Shown here: positions 16,741 through 25,827 of the stretch, piece after piece | Layout: every line of letters begins with the position of its first letter | Position numbering within the stretch: position 1 is the first letter of the stretch | Source: CAWBRY01 sp963791295 | GTDB lineage: Bacteria; Bacteroidota; Bacteroidia; Chitinophagales; Chitinophagaceae | Assembly (NCBI GenBank): GCA_963791295.1 | Contig: CAWBRY010000001.1 | Location: 1,302,001-1,366,000, forward strand | Direction of reading: 5' to 3' | DNA: 64,000 nt | Translations under genes and position numbers: made by a program | The notes under the pieces: model-generated | What the model saw: only the letters and a program-made list of their open reading frames with translations | What the model was told of the DNA's origin: nothing | Database searches by the model: none

Positions 16741-19700
16741 TTAAAAGTTCAATTGAATACCTGTGGTAATATTCGTAGTGGGGGAAGAATAAGTTGTTGT
16801 GTTTCGGGGTCGAATCCGATATAGTTGGTAAACGTGAAAAGGTTTTGACCTTGTAAATAAATTCGCAAATTTCTCAAGCCCTATTTTTATTTTATTTTTT
16901 TTAGTTTCAACTTGATAAGACAAAGACAAGCTCTTAAATCGAACAAAGGAGGCATCTACGATAGCGCCATCACCAAAAGAGTAATTATTGTAATATGCAG
17001 TGGCAGCCTCAGAACCAAAATCTTGAGTGAATTTTTGGATGGCAGTGATATCTCCCTGCTGACGCCAACGATCAAGAACAACTGTTGGCTGGTTCACAGG
17101 CGCTCCAGGAACTCCAATGCTCCTTGAATAATCAAAGCCTGTCTGTTTGACAAATTGAATTAAAAACTCTAATTCAAAAGCTTTGTACTTTATACCACTG
17201 GAAAATCCCCCATAAAATCTTTGGCCGATCATTTCTTCGCCGTAAGGTCTAAGGGAAAGTTTGGATTTGCATTCCCATCGCCGTTAATATCTTCAAATTG
17301 GTACACCCCGGTTTGGGGGTCGACTCCGGTTAAATGAAATCCCTTATATATTCCCAGCGGTTTTCCAACTTCATAAAAGTATATATAGTTAGAATTGTCA
17401 ATGTCAGGAAACCTTAATAATTTATTTTTCGGAATTGTAAAATTAAAATCTACTGCCCACGATACATTTTTGCCCCTTAATACTTCGGAATTAAACTCAA
17501 ATTCAAATCCTCTATTTTCAATTAACGCAGGTAGATTATATTGGATGCTTGAAAATCCAGTGCTTAATGGTAGAGGAGAGGCCACTAATTGGTTGGATGA
17601 ACGGTTTCTAAAGTAATTGAGCTTCATCAAGAGCCGTTCTCTAAATAGTCCCAGTTCCAATGCGATTTCAAACTTCCTATTAACCTCCCAACTGTAATCT
17701 GGATTTGCAATCCGAACCGGTCTTAATCCTGCATTGCCCTGATAGGGAAAACTAGTTGCCTGCCAAGATGTTAAATATTGATAAGGAGCTAGTTGATCAT
17801 TTCCTGTAGTACCATAACTAAATCTCACTTTTCCGTAAGATAAAAACCCGAGGGCTTGTTTAGCAAAGGCTTCGTTACTAAAAATCCATCCGGCCCCAAC
17901 TGCACCAAGATTTGCAAATTGTCTATCGGGACCGAAGCGACTAGAGCCGTCTCTTCTCCAGTTAAATTTAAAAGATATTTATTCTGATAATTATAATTCA
18001 GCCTTCCGAATATAGCATTATACCTATATTGAGAGTAGCTATTTGTTGAGACTCGAATCGATGACGCAGCAGCGATGTTTTCAATGAGGCCATCGTTACT
18101 AAATCCACTTGCGGTAATTCCACGCAATTCGCTTTTATCGCCTTGGAATGTCGCTCCTATAAGTGCAGTTAGCTGTCCCAGTGCGAATGAAATTCTATAT
18201 TCAGCTTGTGGCTCAATTATCCAGGTCTCTATAGACTTGTTAGCAAATTCGGTGTAGGAATCTGCAGCTGTGTAGCCTACAAATGGATTGTATGAACTTA
18301 GCGGATTGCTTTGAATTTCGTTTAATGCTAATCGGGAGTACCCTAGGCCGGCTTTAATTAGAAGGCCGCTAATTGGTTTATACTCGAAGAGACCATGAGA
18401 AATTAGCGTACTTGTGTTTGCCTGATATTTTTTTTGTAATTCTGCGAGCGGATTAGAAAATGTTCCATTTTCCCAGTTTAAGTTACCTTCTGAATCGTAA
18501 ACAGCAGGCGCTACTGGCGGAAGCATGATGAGTCCGGCTATGCTATAACTATATAAATTGCTACGTTCTGAGTTGTAGTTCGCGGTTAAATTTCCTGAAA
18601 ATTTCCTATTGTTTGTTTGATGATTTAAACTGATGCCTACTGAACCTTTTTGTTCCGAAAGACTACCCGGAAACACGGTGGTTTCTTTGTGATAGCCGCC
18701 GCTAATAGAAATTGCGTATTTTGATTTCCACCGGAAATTGATGATTGCAAATCGGTATAATGGGCTGTTCCTCCGATCAATAATTTTTGCCAATCTGTAT
18801 AGCGAGTAGTGTCCCATAAAGTCAAATCATAGTCCCAGGATTGAGGAGTCGCGCCATCATTTAGAAAGGCTTCATGCCGCATGTCGAGATATTGCTTCGT
18901 ATCCAGGAATTCCATGAAATGCGCAACTTTTCCGACTCCCGATGTAAGCGTTAACATTTAAATTGGTTTTCTCTATTTTCCCCTTTTTTGTGGTTATTAA
19001 TATTACTCCATTTGCTCCTCTGGAACCATAAATAGCGGTGGCATCTGCATCCTTTAGTATTTCAATACTTTCAATATTTGAAGGATTTATACTATTTAGC
19101 GTATTACCTCCTCCTGTAATACTATTTGAAAGGTTAGGGTTTAATGGTCCGGCGGGAAATGGCACTCCATCGACTATGTAAAGCGGGTCATTCCCATTGG
19201 CTATGGAATTCCTACCCCGAATTCTGAACGGTGAAATCTCCGCCGGGCACTCCCGTGTTTTGAGAAATGTAAAGACCGGCCACCCGTCCTTGCAAGGCCT
19301 GAAGGGGATTGTTAACCGGCTGTTTAGAAATCGTTTCGGCCGTAACCTTGCTGATGTTGCCGGTTCTCAGTTTGTCGGTAGTATTATAATACCCCGCATT
19401 AATCGTAACCTCTTGTTGGGCAGTAATCTTCGTTTTTACCTGGATCAGAATTTTTGATTTATCGCCCACCTTCAACTCCAGGCTTTCTATATTCACTCCG
19501 CTGATGATTAATACCGCATTCTGATCAATATCTTTTATTTCAAAATAACCGTTGGCATCGGTCATAGCACCTCGTTGCGTACCTTTTATCATCAATGTCG
19601 CTCCTTCTATCGGCTCGCCACTCTCGTTGACAACACGACCGGTAATGTTGATAGGTTGAAAGGATGTCGTTGCAGGTGGAATAGGTTCTGCTTTTGTTTG

Positions 19701-20027
19701 TACCACTATATATCGATCCTCGACAATAAATGTAAGCGGCTGATCCTTGAAACATGCCGCCAGCGCCTCTGTCAACGTAATGCTCCTTAGTTCACAGGTA
19801 ACCGGGATCGTCGCCTTTAACTGCGCGCGTGTATATATAAATGAATAGCCTGATTGCTTCTTGATTTCTTTGAAAGCCGTCTCTAACGGAGCATTGCTGA
19901 GAGAGAGTGTGATGGTCTGACCAAATCCTCCTGCGGAGACCTGCAGGCAGCCGACTACGGTAAGCAGGATTAAAAGTTTCATGGTCAATAAAATTGAATG
20001 TCCGGATTCGAAAACTTTTAATTGCAT
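16741..20027 (-). CDS. SusC/RagA-family TonB-dependent receptor, frameshifted
   Basis: Outer-membrane TonB-dependent transporter of about 1,090 aa. The N-terminal piece (19212-20027) shows a signal sequence, an STN (secretin/TonB N-terminal) domain (about residues 40-110), a carboxypeptidase-regulatory-like domain ([20 protein letters not shown]) and the start of the plug ([20 protein letters not shown]). The next pieces give the conserved [20 protein letters not shown] and [15 protein letters not shown], then barrel strands to ...[12 protein letters not shown]. The STN domain fits signalling through the adjacent FecR. At least five frame changes occur between 16741 and 19212, while the first 816 nt are intact. 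Confidence 0.9.
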
Positions 20028-20034
20028 AGTTTTG
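20027..20034 (+). promoter_or_regulatory. -7 promoter box (TAGTTTTG) for a putative antisense RNA
   Basis: TAnnTTTG match on the strand opposite susC, overlapping the base pair of the susC start codon. It points into the susC leader. No good -33 element is visible. Confidence 0.4.
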
Positions 20035-20039
20035 TAATG

Positions 20040-20134
20040 TTTGGGTTTCTGAACTCAGTTGATTTGCCTCAGTTGATAGTAAGGGTTAACCCAAACTTCT
20101 TGCCGTCCCGGCTTCGACCTCGGGACGGTTTTTT
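20040..20134 (+). ncRNA. Putative cis-antisense small RNA over the susC leader
   Basis: The FecR-susC gap (20028-20163) carries a complete small-RNA-like unit on the opposite strand: a -7 box at 20027-20034, an enclosing stem TTTGGGTT (20040-20047) with AACCCAAA (20088-20095), a 10-bp direct repeat CTCAGTTGAT (20054-20063 and 20068-20077), then a GC-rich terminator hairpin and T-run. The predicted RNA is about 95 nt and fully complementary to the susC 5' untranslated region. Bacteroides DonS-type antisense RNAs that repress susC-like genes have this arrangement. Existence of the transcript is inference. Confidence 0.5.
20103..20134 (+). terminator. Intrinsic terminator oriented against the susC operon
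   Basis: CCGTCCCG (20103-20110) pairs CGGGACGG (20121-20128) around a 10-nt loop, followed by six T on the + strand. On the - strand, in which fecR and susC are read, the hairpin is preceded by A and has no U-tail, so it does not serve those genes as a classic terminator. Confidence 0.75.
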
Positions 20135-20163
20135 GTTTGCATTAACCTCCGGATATTTAATCG

Positions 20164-21357
20164 TCACGGTAATACATATACGGTTTTGTTGTCGATTTTG
20201 AAATGTACATATCCATTTAGCTCCAATAGATGTAATAGTTTGGTTAAAGGCTCACTGCGTCGTATAGTCGCATTAAATAGCTGCTTGATCTCTCCTTTGT
20301 ACTCCACAGTTGCTCCGTACCACCGTTCGACTTGGTGCATGATCGATTCTATAGGAGTATCATGAAATACAAAATTTCCGTTTTTCCATCCCGTGATCTC
20401 ATCCGTGTCTACACCTTCCTGCCTTGTCAGTTTGTCGCCGCTTATCCTTGCTTGCATGCCGGGTTCCAGCTTTTCGATTTGATTCATCCTATTAACAGAA
20501 ACGGTTCCTTCCAGCAGGGTTATTTCTTTGGACGCCTCATTGCTATAAGACATGATATTAAAATGAGTTCCAAGCACCTTAACTCCAACACTATCCCCAA
20601 CAACCACATGAAATGGTTGGTTTTCATTTTTTGCGACTTCGAAATACGCTTCACCATCCAATTCAACTCTTCTCTCTGCCCCGGAGAAATGGGAAGGATA
20701 TTTGATCGTGCTCGCAGCATTTAACCAAACCCTGGTCCCATCCGGCAATCTGACCTGGTATTGCCCGCCAATCGGAGTGGAAAGAGTGTGAATAGATGCG
20801 GGTTCATTCTTTGAAATGTCTGCCACATATTCCAACTCTCCATCCCGCAGTTTGTTGATATCCACTCCTTCCTCATTTTTCACCAATCCAGTCTTAGCTT
20901 CTGTCAAATCGATTACACTACCATTCGATAACCTAAGCGTTGCACGATTGCCTCCCGGTTCAAGAGTTGTGGAATCCGATTTAGCTATTTCGCGCTGCCC
21001 GGCAATATCTTTCGCTGCATAGCGGTAAATGAAAAAGAGACCTACAATTACGAGGAGAACTGCAGCGGCAATCCAGGCAATGGTTGTCCTGGATTGTTTC
21101 GTACGAAGCTTACCGCTTTCCCTCAACCGCCGATAAGATTCTCTCGTTTGAACTTCATCCATCCAGGCCAGGTTTGCTTCCAGGTTTTTCTCGTCGGTCA
21201 ATTCTTCAAATAGTAACATGTTATGATCGCTTGCATTCACCCAATCATTCAATTCATCATGCTCCTCTTCCGTGATGCTGCCCCGGATATAGCCTGCTAC
21301 CAGGTATGCAATCCGATAAGCATCCTTATCCAGATGTGCGTAGGGATCCTTTTTCAT
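20164..21357 (-). CDS. FecR-family anti-sigma regulator
   Basis: A 397-aa inner-membrane regulator that passes a signal from a TonB-dependent receptor to an ECF sigma factor. It has a cytoplasmic N-terminal domain with YLVAGYIRGSITEEEHDELN (about residues 15-40), one transmembrane helix (about 92-112, TTIAWIAAAVLLVIVGLFFIY in part), and a periplasmic FecR domain with GGQYQVRLPDGTRVWLNAAS and KYPSHFSGAERRVELDGEAY. A C-terminal DUF4974-like segment (about 310-397) contains GNFVFHDTPIESIMHQVERW. It sits between its cognate sigma factor and susC, intact, 54 nt after the sigma stop. Confidence 0.92.
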   Translation of the reverse strand: MKKDPYAHLDKDAYRIAYLVAGYIRGSITEEEHDELNDWVNASDHNMLLFEELTDEKNLEANLAWMDEVQTRESYRRLRESGKLRTKQSRTTIAWIAAAVLLVIVGLFFIYRYAAKDIAGQREIAKSDSTTLEPGGNRATLRLSNGSVIDLTEAKTGLVKNEEGVDINKLRDGELEYVADISKNEPASIHTLSTPIGGQYQVRLPDGTRVWLNAASTIKYPSHFSGAERRVELDGEAYFEVAKNENQPFHVVVGDSVGVKVLGTHFNIMSYSNEASKEITLLEGTVSVNRMNQIEKLEPGMQARISGDKLTRQEGVDTDEITGWKNGNFVFHDTPIESIMHQVERWYGATVEYKGEIKQLFNATIRRSEPLTKLLHLLELNGYVHFKIDNKTVYVLP

Positions 21358-21410
21358 AGTATTAAGTTAGGATAAGCTATTAATAAGAAGGCAGGCGGGG
21401 CAAAAAAGGA

Positions 21411-22009
21411 CTATGCCGGCAGGAAAAAAATTTTCAGAAAGAGAGGAAGTATAATTAGCAGAGGGCGAACGAGTTTTTTTCGCATGGCTTCCAGACCCTT
21501 TGTTTTTTGTGTCTTAATCGTACTCCGCGAAAGATTCAGCTCCCTCGCAATTTCTCCGGTCGTCTTTCCATCAATAAAATGCATGGCTAATCACCCTGCG
21601 ATTTCCTGGAGCCAATCCTTTTAACGCAGCATGGACAAGTCGATATGCTTCTGCCCGCACGATCTGATCGTGGGGCGTCTCGTAGTATGATCATTGATCC
21701 TTGCGAATCCCGCTGAACCTGATTTCGTCTGGCTTCCTGGTAAAGCACCTTTTGACTATCTCGCCGCACGATCTTATATAAATATGCGCGAATTGCCTGG
21801 TAGGTCGTCAGCTTGCCATGCATTTTCCAGGTTTTTACAAATGCTTCCGATGCGATTTCTTCAGCAACGGCGCGGTTTTGAACAAGCCGGTGAGCAAAGA
21901 GGGAAAGGGCAGCATGGAATTCTAAAAAAAAGAATTCAAGCCCCTGCTCGTCTCCTTGTTGAAATAAAGAGGTGTATTCCTGGACCGTAAGATTGAACTT
22001 TGAACGCAA
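21411..22009 (-). CDS. ECF RNA polymerase sigma factor, frameshifted
   Basis: Sigma-70 family ECF factor that should activate the susC operon when released by FecR. The N-terminal frame has region 2 (YTSLFQQGDEQGLEFFFLEF, HRLVQNRAVAEEIASEAFVK, TYQAIRAYLYKIVRR). Region 4 is in another frame: MHFIDGKTTGEIARELNLSR then STIKTQKTKGLEAMRKKL, ending ...LPA at the TAG complementary to 21411-21413. Two indels near 21590-21680 would join them through a PGNRRVI segment. The length once joined (about 200 aa) is normal. The start codon is uncertain: TTG 22009 or further upstream in frame. Confidence 0.85.
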
Positions 22010-22068
22010 GTTTAATTCTTTGGCATTAATAAATGTGGAGTCGCAGGAAGAGTGGCAAGAAAGGCGCA

Positions 22069-22162
22069 GGTCTCCGCTTACTGCCTTGGGGTCCGTGGAG
22101 ACCCGTTAACGAATAAGGGAGCCCACGCCTAAACGTGAGCTCTTGCTTATCGTCCCGTTAAC
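22069..22162. repeat. Two hairpins; the second is flanked by a 9-bp direct repeat
   Basis: The 22010-22349 gap holds no gene. GGTCTCC (22069-22075) pairs GGAGACC (22097-22103). Next, CCCGTTAAC (22102-22110) is repeated exactly at 22154-22162, and the 43 bp between form a long imperfect hairpin: GGAGC/CACG on one arm, CGTG/GCTCT on the other, extended by ATAAG with CTTAT. No T-run follows, so it is not a standard terminator. It may be a small palindromic repeat element or part of an RNA. Confidence 0.45.
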
Positions 22163-22296
22163 TTTGAAAATTCCACGGTTTCAAGGCGAGACTCCAAGCG
22201 AAAGCTTCAAATTAGTTTATGAAGATTCGCAAATCTATATGGATCGATAATCATCCTTTGGAAATTTCACCGATCAAAGACTAAGGTAATAAAAAA

Positions 22297-22314
22297 AATG
22301 ACGAATACGTCATT
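22297..22314. promoter_or_regulatory. Inverted repeat AATGACG-N4-CGTCATT, candidate operator
   Basis: Perfect 7-bp arms with a 4-bp AATA spacer, 35 bp before the start of the small HTH gene. Size and position suit a dimeric HTH repressor acting on its own promoter. Confidence 0.45.
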
Positions 22315-22349
22315 GAGCAGCAGGTTGTTTCTACACAACTTGCTCTTTA

Positions 22350-22577
22350 ATGGCTCAACTGCGTGATAAAAAGTTGCTGCAAAAGATCGCACTGGTTGTT
22401 AAAGACCTTCGGAAGGAAAAAGGCGTAAATCAAACCGATGTTTTTAATGATACGAATATTCATGTCGGCAGGATTGAAACGGCCAAATCAAACCCCAGCG
22501 TGAGCACACTCTCAGCTTTATGCAAATATTTCAAAATATCCCTCTCTGAATTTCACAAGAAAGTCGAAAGCATCTAA
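22350..22577 (+). CDS. XRE-family helix-turn-helix protein
   Basis: A 75-aa protein that is essentially a single Cro/CI-type HTH domain: KIALVVKDLRKEKGVNQTDV, then NIHVGRIETAKSNPSVSTLS, ALCKYFKISLSEFHKKVES. Proteins of this size and sequence are common in Bacteroidota. The expected residue after the turn is changed to NDTNIHVGRIE, but the fold pattern is kept. It stands alone, next to the inverted repeat at 22297-22314 that it may bind. No toxin partner was seen beside it. Confidence 0.85.
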   Translation: MAQLRDKKLLQKIALVVKDLRKEKGVNQTDVFNDTNIHVGRIETAKSNPSVSTLSALCKYFKISLSEFHKKVESI

Positions 22578-22664
22578 CCGGTAAATATTAAAGAAAAATC
22601 TCTCGGGCCGCGACGATAATTGAAGCATTTTATGCAGACCTTATAAGCCACTCATCGTTGACTA

Positions 22665-22913
22665 TTATTCATACCAGAGTAATACTATGTCACCAATTGC
22701 CTTCACCAAGCCCTCATCCTCCACCCCTTCAATTTTCCAGCTGCTCTTGAGACGGTGTAGAATTCCTACGTGCGTCCCATTTAACGTGATGTCCAACTCA
22801 TAACAAACCTTATCCTTGCAGCTACCTGGAATGGGAGTTCCTTCTCCTTTATAGGAATTCCCATTGTACACAAATACCAGGGGAACCGGCTCTTTTTCTA
22901 ATTCACTAATCAT
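22665..22913 (-). CDS. Small conserved-looking protein of unknown function
   Basis: 82 aa, no signal peptide, two cysteines (GSCKDKVCYELDITLNG). The pattern of alternating hydrophobic strands, PLVFVYNGNSYKGEG and HVGILHRLKSSWKIEGVEDE, suggests a small beta domain. It lies 2 nt after the stop of the FAD-Rieske gene and is transcribed with it. I do not recognise the family. Confidence 0.6.
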   Translation of the reverse strand: MISELEKEPVPLVFVYNGNSYKGEGTPIPGSCKDKVCYELDITLNGTHVGILHRLKSSWKIEGVEDEGLVKAIGDIVLLWYE

Positions 22914-22915
22914 TT

Positions 22916-24451
22916 CTATTTTTCTACCAATGATTTTATTTCAATTATCTCCAGGTCGGTATCGGCAGGCCCTGTAATGACTTTCCCCTGATACGAATAC
23001 CTGGTCCCATGGCAAGGACAGTCCCAACTGCGTTCGGCAGAATTCCATTTTACCTCGCACTTGATATGTGTACACAGTGGATTTAGTGCAAAGAGTGCAC
23101 CATCGTCATTCTTATGTAAGGCGATTTTTTGGCCGTTGTATACGACTACTTTCCCTTCACCCGGCGCCAATTCAACTAATTCTTCCAGCTCATCGTGAGA
23201 AAACCATTTGCCGATGAACAATTTGACTACATCCGTATTGTGTTTCATGAAATTGACAAAACCGGCAATCGGTTTAATTCGATTTGGGTTGTAAAGGCTT
23301 TCATACGGACTCTCTTGCCCGTTAATTAGCGAAGTGAGCAATCGGGCTGCGACGGCACTGTACACCATTCCATTTCCACTATAGCCCGTAGCAACAAAAA
23401 TATTTCCCGGATGTCCAGGTAAATGGCCAATATAAGGTAGTCCATCCGCTGGTTCGAAATACTGCGATGACCATTTGTATTCGACCTCCTTAACATTGAA
23501 GTGTTCCCGAATATGGCTTTCCAATTTTAGAAAACAGGCTTCTGTATTTTCCTCATGAGCTGTTTTATGATCATAACCCCCTACTATCAAATATTTTTTC
23601 CCCTTTATTTCCTGCGTCCTGTAATAGTGGTAGGGATCATACATGTCGTAGCTCAGATTCTCTGGATATTTACCGCCTCGAAGAGTAACCGCCATGGCAT
23701 AACTCCGATACGGGATACATCTAAAATGGAGGAGGTTCACTCCCGGAGGAATGTGAGTCGCATAAATCAAGCTGCCGCAACGGAAAGTACCGCTAGTTGA
23801 TTCCACCGTGATCATGTCATTTTGTTCCACACCCATGACACGGCAGTCCTGTTGGATGGTGCCTCCAGCTTTTTCAAAGGCCCGGGCGACTCCATATATA
23901 TAGGTAGTCGGGATAAACTTTGCCTGGCCATCAATTTCAATAGCCTTATTAAAACCGATCGGGACCGGAATTTCTTCTGAGTATCTTAGTTCTATTCCTG
24001 CATCATTGGATGCTTCTGCTATTTCCCCCAATTCTTTCTCCTGCTTTTCATCGCGTGCAAAGAGGTAGGCCTTTGCATGTTCAAACCCACAATCGATATT
24101 GTAATTATTAATATTCCTTTGAATCAACTCGATAGCTTCTTTTACCGATTGAGATACGAGCTGCGCATTTTCCTTACCGAAATTCTTGGCAATAGTAGTA
24201 TACGGTGTGTCTAACAGCGTATTGAGGTGCGCAGTAGTACCCCCAGTGGTTCCAAATCCAAGGTTTGCGGCTTCGAGCAGCAAACAGTCTTTTCCTTCTT
24301 CCTGTAACAGGAGAGCGGAAGTAATGCCTGTTATACCACCGCCAACTATGATCACATCATACACCTTCTCGGTATCCGGTAGGCGAGATGCTTTGAAATC
24401 TGTTACTGTGTCCTGCCACAAGCTAACACAGGTACCGTCTCTGTTTATCAT
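22916..24451 (-). CDS. FAD-dependent oxidoreductase with C-terminal Rieske domain
   Basis: About 511 aa. The N-terminal DAO-type FAD domain shows the dinucleotide fold VYDVIIVGGGITGITSALLL, and the flavin-contact end GNIFVATGYSGNGMVYSAVA lies at about residues 360-380. The C-terminal Rieske [2Fe-2S] domain (about 415-511) has ligands CTHIKCE...CPCHGTRYS; the pattern C-x-H...C-x-x-H is complete. Such fusions exist across bacteria; substrate unknown. Start chosen at ATG 24451 (MINRDGTCVSLWQDT); an in-frame ATG at 24475 would add 8 residues. It shares a short operon with the 82-aa gene. Confidence 0.85.
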   Translation of the reverse strand: MINRDGTCVSLWQDTVTDFKASRLPDTEKVYDVIIVGGGITGITSALLLQEEGKDCLLLEAANLGFGTTGGTTAHLNTLLDTPYTTIAKNFGKENAQLVSQSVKEAIELIQRNINNYNIDCGFEHAKAYLFARDEKQEKELGEIAEASNDAGIELRYSEEIPVPIGFNKAIEIDGQAKFIPTTYIYGVARAFEKAGGTIQQDCRVMGVEQNDMITVESTSGTFRCGSLIYATHIPPGVNLLHFRCIPYRSYAMAVTLRGGKYPENLSYDMYDPYHYYRTQEIKGKKYLIVGGYDHKTAHEENTEACFLKLESHIREHFNVKEVEYKWSSQYFEPADGLPYIGHLPGHPGNIFVATGYSGNGMVYSAVAARLLTSLINGQESPYESLYNPNRIKPIAGFVNFMKHNTDVVKLFIGKWFSHDELEELVELAPGEGKVVVYNGQKIALHKNDDGALFALNPLCTHIKCEVKWNSAERSWDCPCHGTRYSYQGKVITGPADTDLEIIEIKSLVEK

Positions 24452-24732
24452 TGGAAATAATTTGTGGGGCCTCATCAACGGTCAACAATTACCCTGCCAT
24501 CAACTTATTTTAAAGCTGATTTCCTCAACACTACGTTTTGTATTTTTCCACACAACGAAAAAGAGATTTTATTTCGTCTATTGTGTTTGGTTTTCCATCG
24601 AGCGTTATGTAGAAAAGTGGACAATCTGGCAAATTATTCCTCAACTTTTGTTCAGGAGACCTCTGCAGTAGTGCTCTTGTTCATCGGTTACTGCTGGCAC
24701 TCAATTTGGCTGTGGTTTGGCAAAGCCGAGAT

Positions 24733-25203
24733 ATGGAAGTCGTTATTGAAACACCCAAGGGAAGCCAGGAAAAATATGAGTACGAAGAAAAGTCGAAGAA
24801 TTTCCATTTGAAAAAAATATTGCCATTGGGAATGGTATTCCCTTATGACTTCGGATTTATTCCCAGCACTCTTGGAGAGGACGGAGATCCCCTGGATGCG
24901 CTAGTCATTTCCGAGTTCAAGACATTCCCGGGCTGTCGAATCGATTGTCGACTTATCGGGGCGCTGAAGGCTGAGCAGTCTGAAGGGACAAAAAAAATCC
25001 GAAATGATCGTTATTTTTTTATTCCAGACACCTCGGTTACCTACCAACACATCAAGTCTATGAAAGATTTCCCGGCAAAGCACAACAAACAACTTCTTTT
25101 CTTTTTTATGTCATATAACGAGCAGGAAGGAAAACAATTCCACCCATTGAAGATGTTCAGCGCCGAAAAAGCAAACAAGCTCTTGAGAAGTAATGGTAAA
25201 TAA
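24733..25203 (+). CDS. ppa: Inorganic pyrophosphatase (family I)
   Basis: A 156-aa soluble type I pyrophosphatase, which hydrolyses pyrophosphate released by biosynthesis. The metal-binding signature EDGDPLDALVISEF (D-G-D-P-x-D) is at about residues 52-65, preceded by VFPYDFGFIPSTLG; K and E residues of the active site are in KGSQEKYEYEE. It is slightly shorter than the usual 175 aa. ATG 24733 (MEVVIETPKGS) matches the family start; an in-frame start at 24706 is less likely. Confidence 0.85.
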   Translation: MEVVIETPKGSQEKYEYEEKSKNFHLKKILPLGMVFPYDFGFIPSTLGEDGDPLDALVISEFKTFPGCRIDCRLIGALKAEQSEGTKKIRNDRYFFIPDTSVTYQHIKSMKDFPAKHNKQLLFFFMSYNEQEGKQFHPLKMFSAEKANKLLRSNGK

Positions 25204-25273
25204 TATGGTAGATTTTTTTGTCCGCATCTTCGAGTAAGTTTCATAATGAAAAAGAATTCATAAAATCAATATC

Positions 25274-25657
25274 ATGACGTTGGATCATCAGGTGGCTCAC
25301 CTCTTCTTGCTGGCTATTCCGGTAGCTTGTGTTTCATGGACGGTCACGCATGAGGAAGTATTTAAAGAGCCCAGAGAATTTTGTGTTCGTTGTAGCAAGA
25401 GTAGCCGGTATTGGTTGTTAAGGAAATTCTTTTACTTGCTCACCTGCGAATACTGCTTCAGTCACTATGTGACCGTTGGAATGCTTCTCCTAACCCGCTA
25501 TCATTTATTGTTGACTGATTGGAGGGGTTATCTCATCGGCGGCTTTTCCATGGTCTGGATTGCCAATGTTTATATGAGTTTGTACGCCCTATTGAGGACA
25601 GATATCAAGAAAGAAAAGACAATTATCAACGAAAAAGAAAAACAGAACATGGCTTAG
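25274..25657 (+). CDS. Small membrane protein of unknown function
   Basis: 127 aa with three hydrophobic segments (about residues 7-24, 57-78, 85-105). Conserved-looking cysteines: EFCVRCSKSS and YLLTCEYCFSHYVT, the second a C-x-x-C at a membrane edge, reminiscent of DUF1360-type proteins but not clear enough to assign. It follows ppa by 70 nt. Confidence 0.6.
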   Translation: MTLDHQVAHLFLLAIPVACVSWTVTHEEVFKEPREFCVRCSKSSRYWLLRKFFYLLTCEYCFSHYVTVGMLLLTRYHLLLTDWRGYLIGGFSMVWIANVYMSLYALLRTDIKKEKTIINEKEKQNMA

Positions 25658-25701
25658 TTGCCGCAGCACACCTTTTTGTCTTCGATAAAGGCTCCAATTT
25701 A

Positions 25702-25728
25702 TTGGGGAAAATTTACCCCAAATTTTAA
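25702..25728 (+). terminator. Weak intrinsic terminator before tamB
   Basis: TTGGGG (25702-25707) pairs CCCCAA (25716-25721), followed by ATTTTAATTATT. Short stem and interrupted T-run. Confidence 0.4.
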
Positions 25729-25827
25729 TTATTCCCCCTTTTTAGGAAGAAAGTTTACGGCATGAAAATTTCTAATAAAGGAAGAGATCAAAAAAACGAT
25801 CCCCTTACACTGTTTATCATATAACGG

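Noticed and set aside
22350..22577. Antitoxin of a toxin-antitoxin pair
   Set aside because: No toxin-like gene lies next to the HTH protein on either side.
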